This document shows, in pieces, positions 41,381-51,032 of a stretch of DNA of 64,000 bases. The stretch is taken from contig NZ_CP036275.1 in the NCBI RefSeq assembly GCF_007747795.1, forward strand, positions 2,714,853-2,778,852, read 5' to 3'. Source of the stretch: Maioricimonas rarisocia (GTDB taxonomy: Bacteria > Planctomycetota > Planctomycetia > Planctomycetales > Planctomycetaceae). The notes under the pieces were generated by a model. It was not told the origin of the DNA. It searched no databases and saw nothing but the letters and a program-made list of their open reading frames with translations. The translations under genes were made by a program, and so were the position numbers. Position 1 is the stretch's first letter, and each line of letters starts with the position of its first letter.

Positions 41381-41389
41381 ATTATACCA
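41381..41389 (-). promoter_or_regulatory. Extended -10 element pointing left between glycosidase and proB
   Basis: The minus strand reads TGGTATAAT, the same extended -10 as upstream of the BON-like gene. No -35 is visible. It would produce an RNA antisense to the end of the glycosidase gene or the short frame listed above. Confidence 0.35.
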
Positions 41390-41472
41390 GCAGAAACGTG
41401 CATGTGCTGGTGCTTTTGTCCACATGTGCGCGCAGGAGCGGCCCTGCATGTCCGCTGGCCGGTCCGCAACTC

Positions 41473-42606
41473 TCACCGCGTCAGGACAAGATTGTCCCGG
41501 TGGATGACCTCGGCATACCGCACCCCGCCGAGAAGCTCGGAGATCGCGGCAGAGCGTTTGCCGGCGATCTTGCGCACGGTCTGTGCGTCGTAGTTCGTCA
41601 GACCGCGGGCCAGTTCCCGCCCCTGCGGATCGACCAGCGCGACCACCGATCCGCGATCGAATTCCCCCTCCACGCCGGCAATGCCGATCGCCAGCAGCGA
41701 ACGGCCCTGCTCTTCGATCGCCCGGACGGCACCGGTGTCGATCGTGACCTTGCCGCGGGGGGGAACGGTAAAGCCGATCCACCGCTTCCAGGCGGGAACG
41801 CTCGTCCCCTTGGCGAGGAACAGCGTGCCGACTTCGTCGCCGTCCAGAATCCGGTCGAGGACCTGCGGGTCGGTGCCGTTGGCAATGATGACGCATTCGC
41901 CGACGGCGGTGGCGGTTCGGACGGCGTCCAGCTTCGATTTCATGCCGCCGGTGCCACGGGTGCTCTGCTGGTCGGACGCCATCCCCATCAGCTCGTCGTC
42001 CCAGGACTCGACCAGGGGGATGTGCTGTGCCTGTGGATCGGACGGGTCCCGGTCGTACAGGCCGTCGACGATCGAGAGGATCACCAGCAGCGGGTCGTGC
42101 AGCAGGTTGGTGACCATCGCGGCCAGCCGGTCATTGTCGCCGAACTTGATCTCGTTGATGCTGACGGTGTCGTTCTCGTTGATGATCGGGACGACGCCAT
42201 ATTCGAACAGCGTGTTGATCGTGTTGCGAACGTTCAGGTAGCGGGAGCGGTTCTTGAAGTCGTTGGCGGTCACGAGGATCTGGGCGGCATGGGTGCCGAA
42301 CCGCTGGAACGCCTCGTTGTAGAGGTGGATCAGGTGAGCCTGTCCGGACGCAGCGGCGGCCTGCAGGTGGGCCAGGTCGTCGGGCCGTTTCTTGAGGCCG
42401 AGAATGCTCAGGCCGGCTCCGACGGCGCCGCTGGAGACGAGGACAACCTGCCGGCCGGTCTGGCGGACGCGGTGGATCTGATCCGAAAGTGAGGCAATTC
42501 GCGACAGGTCGAGGGTGTCGTCCGGTCGGGTCAGCACGTTCGTGCCAACCTTGACGACGATCGTCCGCGCAGACTCAACGACTTCGCGTCGAACGAGATT
42601 TGCCAT
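41473..42606 (-). CDS. proB: Glutamate 5-kinase
   Basis: The 377-residue enzyme phosphorylates glutamate in the first step of proline synthesis. An amino-acid-kinase domain (~1-255) has VKVGTNVLT, the [10 protein letters not shown] motif, INENDTVS and FGDNDRLAA; a PUA domain forms the C-terminus (~280-365). The length is normal. The ATG at 42606 is chosen; the frame continues 76 codons upstream but without ProB similarity. proA is not adjacent. The last ~60 bp of this gene recur at 38.94 and 32.30 kb. Confidence 0.94.
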   Translation of the reverse strand: MANLVRREVVESARTIVVKVGTNVLTRPDDTLDLSRIASLSDQIHRVRQTGRQVVLVSSGAVGAGLSILGLKKRPDDLAHLQAAAASGQAHLIHLYNEAFQRFGTHAAQILVTANDFKNRSRYLNVRNTINTLFEYGVVPIINENDTVSINEIKFGDNDRLAAMVTNLLHDPLLVILSIVDGLYDRDPSDPQAQHIPLVESWDDELMGMASDQQSTRGTGGMKSKLDAVRTATAVGECVIIANGTDPQVLDRILDGDEVGTLFLAKGTSVPAWKRWIGFTVPPRGKVTIDTGAVRAIEEQGRSLLAIGIAGVEGEFDRGSVVALVDPQGRELARGLTNYDAQTVRKIAGKRSAAISELLGGVRYAEVIHRDNLVLTR

Positions 42607-42827
42607 AAACGGTGCTGCCACGATACTTGCCGTCTGTCTCCCCACACGCCGAGGCGACGGGGTGTCTCGGGACTGTGAGGATTGCGGTGACTCATCGTAA
42701 TGGGTGCAGGGCGTCGAGCAAACGGCTCTGCGGCGGGAAAAACGGTCATGAGAGGTTGGTTCCGGCCTACGGTGCGTCGTCAATGTCTCCATGGGGACCG
42801 TTTCCACGAACAGTCGGCACCTGCTCC

Positions 42828-42856
42828 CTGACAAACCCTCCCGGGTCGGATATGAT
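42828..42856 (+). promoter_or_regulatory. purF promoter
   Basis: CTGACA (42828-42833) and TATGAT (42851-42856) are separated by exactly 17 nt, each one mismatch from consensus. This is the best -35/-10 pair seen in the window. Predicted leader ~125 nt. Confidence 0.7.
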
Positions 42857-42902
42857 TAAGACCGAGTAAGTCGTCGTGGGGTTCTCTGGGCCGATTCCGC
42901 CT

Positions 42903-42914
42903 GATTCGCGAATC
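42903..42914 (+). promoter_or_regulatory. Perfect 12-bp palindrome in the purF leader
   Basis: GATTCGCGAATC is a perfect dyad ~40 nt after the predicted purF transcription start. It could be a repressor site. It does not match the E. coli PurR or Bacillus PurBox consensus. Confidence 0.35.
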
Positions 42915-42987
42915 GAATTGCCGGGCGACGTCTGCGCATTCGACCCGGTCGCTGGCCGCACCGGGCCAATATCGTGTAGCGAGATCG

Positions 42988-44571
42988 ATGCTCATGGCCG
43001 AGCTGTATCACGAGTGTGGCATTGCCGCGATCTATCACCTTCCGTCTGCCGAGGCGAGCCCGATTGCTCCACGGCAGAATCCGGAAGATGTTTCGCGGTT
43101 GATGCCCCGACTGTTGCTGGATATCCAGAATCGGGGACAGCTTGCGGCGGGAATGACGCGTTTCCGCGAAGGTGAGAAGAAGCTGATCGCGACGCACCGG
43201 GATGTGGGCACGGTCTCGGAGGTGTTTCAGCTGAATCATCCGGCCGACGCCGAAGCCCTGATGGACGAATACTCCGGGCCGGCTTCGATCGGGCACGTCC
43301 GGTACGCCACCTGCGGCCGGGATGACCGCAGCTACGCCCAACCGTTCGAGCGGTCGCACCTGGAAAAGAAAAAGTGGTTCAGCTTTGCCTTTAACGGCCA
43401 GCTGGCCAACTACGGCGAGTTGCGTGCGGAAATCCTTTCGCAACGGGACTTCCATCTCGCCCGCGAAACCGACACCGAGATTCTGCTGCACCTGATCAGC
43501 CAGGAGATTTCGGGGCAGACCGGCAAGCTGGACATGCTGGAACTGCTCAAGCGGCTCAGCAGCCGGCTCGACGGTGCCTACAACATCGTCTTCCTCAATG
43601 CCTTCGGCGACATGTTCGTCTCGCGGGATCCGCTGGGGATCCGTCCGCTCTGCTATGCGGTCGAAAACGGGCTGTTCGCCGCCGCCAGCGAAAGTGTCGC
43701 GCTCGCGAACCTCGGATTCTCCGAAGAGAGCATCAAGAGTCTCGCCCCGGGGCAGGCGGTAATCATTCAGGACGGCGAGCTGTCGGTCCAGCAGTACGCT
43801 CCCAGCCCCCGCCGGGCTCACTGCTTTTTCGAGTGGATCTATTTCGCCAACGTCTGCAGTACGCTCGACGACCGTAGCGTCTACCTGGCCCGCAAGGCGC
43901 TCGGGGAAGAACTCGCAGCCCAGGAGCATATCCCGATCGATGAGACGTCGATCGTGATTCCAGTCCCCGATACGGCGAAGGCAGCTGCCGATGCGATGGC
44001 GTACAGCCTGGGCATCCCCTGCCTCGAAGGACTGATGCGGAATCGCTACATCGGCCGCACGTTCATCGAGAGCACCAATCGGGCCGACAAGGCCCGGATG
44101 AAGTACACGCCGCTGCCGGAAGTCCTGCGTGGCCGCCGGGTCTTCGTGGTCGAGGACACGATTGTCCGCTCGACGACGATGAAGACGCTCGTTTCGCAAC
44201 TGCTCGAACGGGGCGGTGCCCGCGAAGTGCACGTTCGCGTGGCCTGTCCGCCGATCATCGCTCCCTGTTTCTACGGCATCGACATGTCGACGGTGCAGGA
44301 ACTGTTCGCGCCGAAGTACATGGACGGTCTGACGCTCACTCCGGAGATCGAAGCCCAGATGGCGTCCGATCTGGGAGCCGACAGTCTCCGATACCTGTCG
44401 GTCGAGTCGATCGCCCGGGCGATCGAGATCAGCAGCGGTGCCCTGTGTCAGGCCTGCATCAATCGCGAGTACCCGACCGAGCACGGCCGGCAACTGTTCC
44501 AGCTTTCGCTGAACAACGACGGCAACGGCAACCGGGTGGTCGAGCAGGAAACGTCGCTGGCGCACGCGTGA
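42988..44571 (+). CDS. purF: Amidophosphoribosyltransferase
   Basis: The 527-residue enzyme makes phosphoribosylamine from PRPP and glutamine, the first committed step of purine synthesis. The glutaminase nucleophile is Cys10 in HECGIAAIY; the residues before it would be removed as a short propeptide, as in the Bacillus-type enzyme. GHVRYATCG and FNGQLANY are in place. The PRPP loop reads [13 protein letters not shown]. The cysteines of the 4Fe-4S type are kept: [17 protein letters not shown] and LCQAC. The usual F-A-R-P-D-S motif is replaced by F-A-N-V-C-S. ATG 42988 is used; ATG 42994 is also possible. No other purine genes are adjacent. Confidence 0.9.
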   Translation: MLMAELYHECGIAAIYHLPSAEASPIAPRQNPEDVSRLMPRLLLDIQNRGQLAAGMTRFREGEKKLIATHRDVGTVSEVFQLNHPADAEALMDEYSGPASIGHVRYATCGRDDRSYAQPFERSHLEKKKWFSFAFNGQLANYGELRAEILSQRDFHLARETDTEILLHLISQEISGQTGKLDMLELLKRLSSRLDGAYNIVFLNAFGDMFVSRDPLGIRPLCYAVENGLFAAASESVALANLGFSEESIKSLAPGQAVIIQDGELSVQQYAPSPRRAHCFFEWIYFANVCSTLDDRSVYLARKALGEELAAQEHIPIDETSIVIPVPDTAKAAADAMAYSLGIPCLEGLMRNRYIGRTFIESTNRADKARMKYTPLPEVLRGRRVFVVEDTIVRSTTMKTLVSQLLERGGAREVHVRVACPPIIAPCFYGIDMSTVQELFAPKYMDGLTLTPEIEAQMASDLGADSLRYLSVESIARAIEISSGALCQACINREYPTEHGRQLFQLSLNNDGNGNRVVEQETSLAHA

Positions 44572-45501
44572 GCGGGTGACACTCCTGCCCGGTAGGGTGC
44601 TGTCGCCGAAGGCGACGCACCACGCAGGCTCGAGGGGGCCGTCGGTTCGGTTCGCGAAGCGTAACCCACCGTTCCGATGCTTCGCGCATGCTCACCCGCC
44701 TGCGGCGTGAGAGCATGGCACCCCGCGAGCGCAGTCAGGTGCGGCAGGCATTCCCTCGAGACTCACCGTGCAACGGACGTTCGGGCTCGTCCGCCAGTTT
44801 GGATGGTGCGTCACGGGCAACAGGCTGGTGACGCGACCTCTGTGATTGGAGGCGAGAGAAACACCTGCCGTGACACACCCTACGGCTACTCTGCGAGCCG
44901 TGCGCGTGCAGTGGCAGGTACCCACGTGTGACAAAAGTGGGGCAGGCATTCCTCAGTAGTTCCAAGCTTAGGATATCGCCACAGAGGGTTCTTGTGTCAG
45001 CATGCTCACCCGACTGCGACGTGAGAGCATGGCACCCCGCGAGCGAAGCCAGGTGCGGCAGGCAGTCCCTCGAGACTTACCGTGCAACGGACGTTCGGGC
45101 TCGCCCGCCAGGTTGGATGGTGCGTCACGGGCAACAGGCTGGTGACGCAACCTCTGTGATTGGAGGCGAGAGAAACACCTGCCGTGACACACCCTACGGC
45201 TGCTCTGCGAGCCGTGCGCTTACAGTGGCAGTTACCCGCGTGTGACAAAGTGGGGCATGCATTCCTGCCTGCCCGTGCACTCGCTGGCGCTTCGTGCTGG
45301 TATTGCGGTTGGCGAGCAACCGGGGCTACCCGTTGGCGGCACTCCTGGAGCGGAGCGACGGGCGTGGACGAATGTAGGCAGTCGGGTTGGTTCGCGAAGC
45401 GTAACCCACCATTCAAATGCTTCGCATGCTCACCCGACTGCGACGTGAGAGCATGGAACCCGGCGCTCAAACTGCAACCGGTGTGGGAATCTGTCCGTCC
45501 G
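44572..45501. repeat. Intergenic repeat cluster 1 downstream of purF
   Basis: This 930-bp stretch without genes is largely built from one repeat family. Near-complete copies occupy 44653-44953 and 45001-45332, and a partial copy 45385-45465. Only 44954-45000 and 45333-45384 look unrelated. Each copy carries hairpin modules: a CATGCTCAC/GTGAG-AGCATG stem and a GGCAGG-CATT-CCTGCC-type stem or its variants. Frames open on both strands in every copy are side effects of base composition and do not look like proteins. Confidence 0.85.
44596..44621 (+). terminator. Strong hairpin just after purF
   Basis: GGTGC and GTCGCC (44596-44607, with a single unpaired T) pair with GGCGAC and GCACC (44611-44621) around GAA. 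It begins 24 nt after the purF stop. There is no T tract, so it may be an end-protecting structure or a repeat module more than a true intrinsic terminator. Confidence 0.45.
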
Positions 45502-48051
45502 CTACGGCAGACCGTTGAGCTTTCGCAGCACCCACTCGGCCATCAGGATCGTGCACAGCACGGCGAACGCCGGCCACTGATTCCAGAGCGGTTGTTCGCG
45601 GTACTCGCTTGACGACTCGGTGACGTCGCGGAACAGGTCCGGGATCTCGCCGACTTCATCGGGCAGGAACATCCGGCCGCCGGTTTCGCGGGCGAGACGT
45701 TGCAGCAGTTCCCGATCAGCGGCCAGGTCGGCCAGTTCGTTTGTCAGTTGAGGAGAGACAATCAACTCGGCAACAATCGGGCGGTCGACCGCTTCAGCCC
45801 CTTCGATCTGCAGTTCGATCTCGTAGTTACCCGCAGGCAGTCCCCGTGCGGTCGCCTTGTGCAGCAGTGAACTGTCCAGGTCCGGCTTCAGTTCAATCGA
45901 CATCATCGGGGCCTCGTCACGCTGTCCGGCCGGAAAGATATTGGCCGTCGCCGTGACGTCCGGGAAGCGACGCAGAAAGTTCGGCTTCCAGCGGGCCCGC
46001 AGCAGGACTTCTTCCCCTTCGGAGATCATCGAACGATCCGGTCCGAAGCGGACGAATTCGTTGCCGACCGCCGCCTTGAATTCTGCCGCCCAGCGGACGA
46101 GCTGTCCCCAGAACCGGTGGTGGTACAGATCGCCGGTGCGCAACCGCCACCGCCACGTGCTGTCGATGCCGATCCACAGAACCTGGCCGGCTCCCAGGTA
46201 CTGGTGGACGATCAAGGCGTTCTCCCGTTCGGCCCTGAGCCCGCGTGGCCGGTTTTCCGGATCGACGGCCGTGGCCCACACGGTCGTGCCGCCCCGGGCC
46301 TCGCCGACCATTCCCCACGGATGTCCCGGCAGTGCCGCCCAGATGCGGCTGTTCGCTGCCGGGTCGGCATTGAGCTGGAAGATGGTCTCATCGATCCCTT
46401 CGGGGGTGAGCTGCAATGCGAATCCGCGGCTGGCGGGGGAACGGGCGGCGACTTCTCCGGCGACCTGAAAGGGCCGGGGATTCCGCACCGGGAGCAGATC
46501 CCGCAGGATCAGCGAATCATGGGCGCGGGGGAAGTAGTTCTTGCCGGCCGTCAGTACCAGCGTGCCTCCCTCCTCCCGCACGTAACGGTCCAGCTGTTCC
46601 CAGACGGCCGGTCCGACGTGAAACGGGGCGACGTCTCCCAGCAGGACAATGTCGTAATCGGCGAACGACGTGTCGCCCACGGCATCGGCACGGTCGTCCT
46701 GCAGGTTGAGCGTGCGGGGAAAGAACGTGTCGGGCAGAACGCCCATGTAGGGCTGGTCGAACAGGATCGGATCGACCTGCACGCGATCATCCCGGTTGAG
46801 GGCATTGAGCAGGTAGCGGAATTCCCACCGGCCCTCTCCTTCGACAAGCAGCACCCGCGAGGTGTCGTCGACCACCGTGATGGTGAACGACTTCTCGTTA
46901 TTGTCGTCGCGTGTTTCCTCCGGATCGCTGTCGATCCAGATGCGGTACTTGTGGCGGCCGACGTCTTCGGCAGGGAGCGCGAACTCGATTCGTCGCGACG
47001 GACGGTCGGCGACAAACTGCTGTGTCTGCCGGCTTTGTTCTTCGTCCCCCACCTTCTCGAGATGGACGCTCAACTGGCGTCCTTCGTAGCCGTAGGACAT
47101 CACGTCCGCTTTGACGACCGGCTCGTCCTCGACATAGACCGTCGAGGGGGCATCGACGACCCCGATGGCCAGATCCCGGGGCCGGCGGGAGGATCCGAGC
47201 AGTACCGGATAGATCGGCACACCTCGAGAAGCGGCCCGTGCAATGAGTTGCCGGGTCGCAATCGGACCGGTATCCCGTCCATCCGTCCAGACGATAACCC
47301 CGGCCAGGGGAGGCCCGTCGGTGGCCCCTGCGCCGGCAAACAGTCCTTCGGTGAGATTGGTGACGCCCGGTTGCACGCTCGCGGAGATCTCGTCGAGATT
47401 CTGCTCCAGCTCGCGCGGATCCAGTGCGATCGTCTGGCCGCCGAAGGCGTGCGCTTCGGTAATCGCAAGCTGGTCCAGTTGATCGATCAGCGGCTCGGAC
47501 CCATCGGTCAGCAGTCGGCGGGCAATGTCCAGCCGCGTCAGGCTCATGGCCTGTTGCATCGCGTTCTCGGCAAACTCGCGGCGGCCGTCGGCGAGAGCCT
47601 GGCGACGGTCCGGATCGTCCGTTTCGTCCTCGGCGACCCACTCCGGTTCGCGATCGGCTTCGTAGGCGGCGATCCAGGCGTCGATCTGTTCCGCATTGCG
47701 TTCGTTGCCGATCAGTCCCAGGGCGCGGGCCCAGCGAAGTTTCTCGGCCTCGTCGGCATGCTCGTCCGCGGTCTCCATACTTTCGGAGACGTCGACGGCG
47801 ACGATGACCCGCCCGGTCTGTTCGCGGTTGAGCGTCCAGCCGATGACCGGTTCGAGCAGCATCAGCAGGAGCGTGACAATGGCCGCGATCCGCAGCGACA
47901 GCAGCGTTACTCCCAGCCGCCGGGTGACCAGTCGTCGCTCGTAGCGGTACAGTAGCACGATGCAGACGATCGCGATCGCCACGCCGCCAAGCAGCAGCAA
48001 CAGGGACGACGTCAGTTCCAGCCCGTGGAACATGAGTTGTCGCTGCGGCAT
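45502..48051 (-). CDS. Large VWA-like membrane protein with a GATase-like domain
   Basis: The 849-residue protein has two N-terminal membrane helices (~12-36 and ~45-68). A von Willebrand A-like domain begins with VIVAVDVSESM, the metal-site D-x-S-x-S, but carries a long Glu-rich insert before its second half (VIVWTDGRDTGP). Then come an Ig-like region (YVEDEPVVKADVMSYG) and a class-I-glutamine-amidotransferase-like fold (ADYDIVLLGDVAPF... GGTLVLTAG). A C-terminal helix (~825-845) follows. This layout is common beside BatA/MoxR operons in Planctomycetota, though no MoxR ATPase is adjacent. The function is unknown. Confidence 0.8.
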   Translation of the reverse strand: MPQRQLMFHGLELTSSLLLLLGGVAIAIVCIVLLYRYERRLVTRRLGVTLLSLRIAAIVTLLLMLLEPVIGWTLNREQTGRVIVAVDVSESMETADEHADEAEKLRWARALGLIGNERNAEQIDAWIAAYEADREPEWVAEDETDDPDRRQALADGRREFAENAMQQAMSLTRLDIARRLLTDGSEPLIDQLDQLAITEAHAFGGQTIALDPRELEQNLDEISASVQPGVTNLTEGLFAGAGATDGPPLAGVIVWTDGRDTGPIATRQLIARAASRGVPIYPVLLGSSRRPRDLAIGVVDAPSTVYVEDEPVVKADVMSYGYEGRQLSVHLEKVGDEEQSRQTQQFVADRPSRRIEFALPAEDVGRHKYRIWIDSDPEETRDDNNEKSFTITVVDDTSRVLLVEGEGRWEFRYLLNALNRDDRVQVDPILFDQPYMGVLPDTFFPRTLNLQDDRADAVGDTSFADYDIVLLGDVAPFHVGPAVWEQLDRYVREEGGTLVLTAGKNYFPRAHDSLILRDLLPVRNPRPFQVAGEVAARSPASRGFALQLTPEGIDETIFQLNADPAANSRIWAALPGHPWGMVGEARGGTTVWATAVDPENRPRGLRAERENALIVHQYLGAGQVLWIGIDSTWRWRLRTGDLYHHRFWGQLVRWAAEFKAAVGNEFVRFGPDRSMISEGEEVLLRARWKPNFLRRFPDVTATANIFPAGQRDEAPMMSIELKPDLDSSLLHKATARGLPAGNYEIELQIEGAEAVDRPIVAELIVSPQLTNELADLAADRELLQRLARETGGRMFLPDEVGEIPDLFRDVTESSSEYREQPLWNQWPAFAVLCTILMAEWVLRKLNGLP

Positions 48052-48172
48052 GGTCGTGCCCGATTCAGGAAGTCGTCCCGCGTCGGCGGAACCGGCTGAA
48101 GATTCCCGAGTTTAGACCGCCGGCGTGGCAGAAGCGAGCAAAACGCCGGTCGCCCGGGGATGCGGTACGGCG

Positions 48173-50020
48173 TCAATCCTCCTCGGAGGCGACCTTGAAC
48201 TCCATCATCCGCCGGTTGTAGGCGGCGATGGTCTCCTTGTGCCGTAGCGTCCCGAGCAGCGTGTGCCGGTCATTGCTGTCGACGACCGGCAGTTCGTCGA
48301 TGGCGATCGCGGTAAAGCACCGCATCGCCGTGTTCAGGTCATCCTGAGGAGTGACGGAGACGACGTTCGGATTCATCACGTCGCGGGCGACGGCCAGTTG
48401 CCAGATGGTTTCGTCATACAGGTACGCGCGGACATCGTCGGCCGAGAAGATGCCGACCATACGTCCCTCGGAGTCGACGACCGGGAAGTAGTGCTGCTGC
48501 GTCTCGGCAAGGACGTGCACGATCTCTTCGAGAGCCATCGATTCGTGAACGCTGGTGATGTTCCGCTCGCGATCGAACACGTCGTCGACGCGGATGCCTT
48601 CGAGGACGTCGATCAGGAAGTCCCCCCGGTGGGCGGGGGATTCCAGCCGGCTGGGAACCTGCTTGCGGTACAGTCGCCAGCGACGGCAGATGACGAAGCA
48701 GAGGGTCGAGACCCACATCGTCGGCAGCAGCAGCTCGTAGCCGCCGGTCATTTCCGACACCATGATGATCGTCGAGAACGGAGCGTGGGCCGATCCAGCG
48801 AAGAAACCCGCCATGCCGACGATGCCGAAAGCTTCCGGGTTGGGGACCAGCTCCGGCCAGAAGCGATGCATCATCAACCCCACGGCCGAGCCGACACAGC
48901 CGCCGATCACCATCGAGGGGCCGAAGACTCCGCCCGATCCTCCCGAACTGATCGTCAGGGAGGTGGTCAGAATCTTGACAAAGGCGATCGTCAGCAAGAT
49001 CGGGATGCCGATATCGGCGGCCGATGTGAGGGCATCCTGCAGCGTTCCGTACCCGGTCGACAGGACAGCGAGGATTCGCGGATCGTTGCCGAACAGCTGG
49101 TAGAGTCCGACGCCCGTGGCTCCGGCCAGTCCCGCTCCCAGTGCGGGCCGGGTGACGCGAGGCATCGGCAGCCGGGCAAAGACGTCGTGCAGGCCGTAGA
49201 ACACCTTGATGTACAGGACCGCCACCAGCGAGACAATCAGCGCCAGAGCGGCGTACGGCAGCAGTTCGAGCGGCGAGACGGTGCCGTAGTTCAGGTCGGG
49301 CCCGAACAGGGGCATGTAGCGGATCGATTCCGGCAGCGAGAGTGTGTAAACCGTGTACCCGATGATCGACGACGTTGCCGCCGGGATGATCACGTCTGCT
49401 TCGAGGTCCGAGTCGCTGTACAGGATCTCGGCCGCGAACAGGGCACCGGCCAGTGGGGCACGGAAGATGGCACCGACCCCGGCTCCCATGCCGGCGGCCA
49501 GCAGAATCCGTCGGTCGCGTGCCGGCAGTTTGAGTGCGGTCGCCAGCCAGGACCCGAACCCCGCACCGATCTGTGCGATCGGACCTTCGCGGCCGCCCGA
49601 GCCACCGGTTCCCAGTGTGATGGCCGAGGCGAGCGTTTTGATGATCGGAATCCGCGTGCGGATCACGCCCCGCTTGTTGTGGTAGGCGTCGATGGCCGCA
49701 TCGGTACCGTGCCCTTCGGCTTCGGGAGCGAATGTATAGACCAGCAGGCCGGACATCAGCCCGCCGACAGCCATGACGACGACGATCATCCAGGGGATGA
49801 AGTTGAGGTCGTGATGCTCGAACAGGCCGTGCTCACCGATCGCTTCGCGAGGGGCGAATCCCGCGAACTGTACAAGCGTGGCGTGTACGATCAGGTGACT
49901 GAGCAGCTGGAACGCGATTGCTCCCACGCCCGAAATCACCCCGACCAGGGTCGAGAGCACAATCCACTTGCCGGACGACTTCCAGTCAAGAGCCTTCAGG
50001 ATGGCGTGCAGCGTGATCAC
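48173..50020 (-). CDS. ClC-type chloride channel/antiporter with two CBS domains
   Basis: The 615-residue protein has the ClC fold. Signature stretches are GTGGSGGREGP, with the gating Glu, and SGGSGGVFGPSM. About ten hydrophobic segments lie in 16-420. The C-terminal ~130 residues are a CBS pair (SVHESMALEEIVHVLAETQQ and VVSVTPQDDLNTAMRCF), which usually binds adenine nucleotides. Whether it is a channel or an H+/Cl- exchanger cannot be told. The start is uncertain: the GTG at 50020 directly precedes the first helical segment, and a TTG at 50104 would add 28 residues that read as non-coding. Confidence 0.88.
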   Translation of the reverse strand: MITLHAILKALDWKSSGKWIVLSTLVGVISGVGAIAFQLLSHLIVHATLVQFAGFAPREAIGEHGLFEHHDLNFIPWMIVVVMAVGGLMSGLLVYTFAPEAEGHGTDAAIDAYHNKRGVIRTRIPIIKTLASAITLGTGGSGGREGPIAQIGAGFGSWLATALKLPARDRRILLAAGMGAGVGAIFRAPLAGALFAAEILYSDSDLEADVIIPAATSSIIGYTVYTLSLPESIRYMPLFGPDLNYGTVSPLELLPYAALALIVSLVAVLYIKVFYGLHDVFARLPMPRVTRPALGAGLAGATGVGLYQLFGNDPRILAVLSTGYGTLQDALTSAADIGIPILLTIAFVKILTTSLTISSGGSGGVFGPSMVIGGCVGSAVGLMMHRFWPELVPNPEAFGIVGMAGFFAGSAHAPFSTIIMVSEMTGGYELLLPTMWVSTLCFVICRRWRLYRKQVPSRLESPAHRGDFLIDVLEGIRVDDVFDRERNITSVHESMALEEIVHVLAETQQHYFPVVDSEGRMVGIFSADDVRAYLYDETIWQLAVARDVMNPNVVSVTPQDDLNTAMRCFTAIAIDELPVVDSNDRHTLLGTLRHKETIAAYNRRMMEFKVASEED

Positions 50021-50176
50021 GATGGTCCGGGAGTCGAAGGCGGCAGGTTGTGACAGCGTGTGGGTGTGAGAGGGTGATTGTGTCAAGTCGCGGTCAGGTT
50101 GCAAGCGAGTGCTTCAATCGCCAACCTGTGGCCGGTTTCCTCTCCCCGCAGGCAGGACGTGACAGACGAGTCGGAT

Positions 50177-50980
50177 ATGGTTGGTGGCAAGCGTCGCGGT
50201 CGGCGACAACGGAAACTGATGGGCAGCCACCAGAAATGCTGGCTCTGGGGACGGAACGTCGTCCTCGAAACTCTGCGGTCGGGTGACTGGAAGCCCCTGG
50301 AACTGCTCGTTGCCGACCGGCTCGATCCCGATGTCAGTGACGAAGTGCGACGGCTCGCTGACGAGGCGGAGATCCCGGTTGATCAGGCCGACGCGGCGGA
50401 TCTGCACGCCCGCTGCGGCACGAGTGAGCACCAGGGACTGCTGGCCCGGATGCCGGCCTTTCCCTGGCGATCGCTCGAATCGCTGCTGGAAGGGGATCTG
50501 TCGGCCTGCCGGCTGGCCGTTCTCGACGGCGTGCAGGACCCGTTCAACTTCGGGGCAATCGTTCGCTCGGCGGACGTGCTGGCGATGGATGGAATCCTCG
50601 TCGGCACGCGGCGACAATGTGATATCACGGCCCAGGTCGTACGCAGTTCGGCCGGCGCGGTCAGTCACCTGCCGCTCTATCGTGCCGAAGATCTGCCCGC
50701 TGCGGTCGCGGCTCTACGGCAGCAGGACGTGGTGGTCGCGGGAGCCAGCGAGGCGGCGACGGTGGATGCCGAACAGTTCGACTTCTCCGGGCCGGTCGCG
50801 GTCGTCATCGGCAACGAAGGGATGGGCATCAGCGACGCTCTGAAAGAGCAGTGTGATGCTCTGGTCGGTATTCCACAGCAGGGGCACGTCGGCTCCCTCA
50901 ACGCCGCGGTCGCTGCGAGCCTGCTGTTTTACGAAGTGGGCCGGCAGCGACGGCAGGCTGCCCGGGACGGTGCTGAGTAA
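50177..50980 (+). CDS. rlmB: SpoU-family rRNA/tRNA 2'-O-methyltransferase, RlmB-like (first of a tandem pair)
   Basis: The 267-residue enzyme methylates a ribose 2'-OH with S-adenosylmethionine. It has the N-terminal RNA-binding domain of RlmB (WLWGRNVVLETL ... EHQGLLA) and the knotted SpoU domain. All three motifs are present: NFGAIVRSA, VIGNEGMGIS and GHVGSLNAAVAASLL. The start (ATG 50177) is basic (KRRGRRQRK). It is divergent from the ClC gene and followed 52 bp later by a second SpoU gene. Confidence 0.85.
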   Translation: MVGGKRRGRRQRKLMGSHQKCWLWGRNVVLETLRSGDWKPLELLVADRLDPDVSDEVRRLADEAEIPVDQADAADLHARCGTSEHQGLLARMPAFPWRSLESLLEGDLSACRLAVLDGVQDPFNFGAIVRSADVLAMDGILVGTRRQCDITAQVVRSSAGAVSHLPLYRAEDLPAAVAALRQQDVVVAGASEAATVDAEQFDFSGPVAVVIGNEGMGISDALKEQCDALVGIPQQGHVGSLNAAVAASLLFYEVGRQRRQAARDGAE

Positions 50981-51032
50981 TTGTTTTGAGCCCTCCCCTG
51001 CCCCGGCGGCAGGTCACAGATTGCAGACGGAC

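Larger units (their letters stand above)
41058..41472. other. Convergent gap between the glycosidase gene and proB
   Basis: This 415-bp stretch contains no clear terminator for either gene. It holds a minus-strand extended -10 (41381-41389) directly before a 37-codon frame (41260-41373) and a short imperfect direct repeat of the type GTAAGCTTTTGC/GGTAAGCTCA near 41240-41262. Confidence 0.5.
42607..42987. other. Divergent proB-purF promoter region
   Basis: This 381-bp stretch contains the purF promoter (42828-42856) and a 12-bp palindrome (42903-42914) in the purF leader. No good promoter for proB could be picked. Confidence 0.6.

Noticed and set aside
50021-50104. N-terminal extension of the ClC protein from a TTG at 50104
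   Set aside because: The added residues (Ser/Thr/His/Pro-rich) look non-coding, and there is no ribosome site. The GTG at 50020 is kept, with low certainty.
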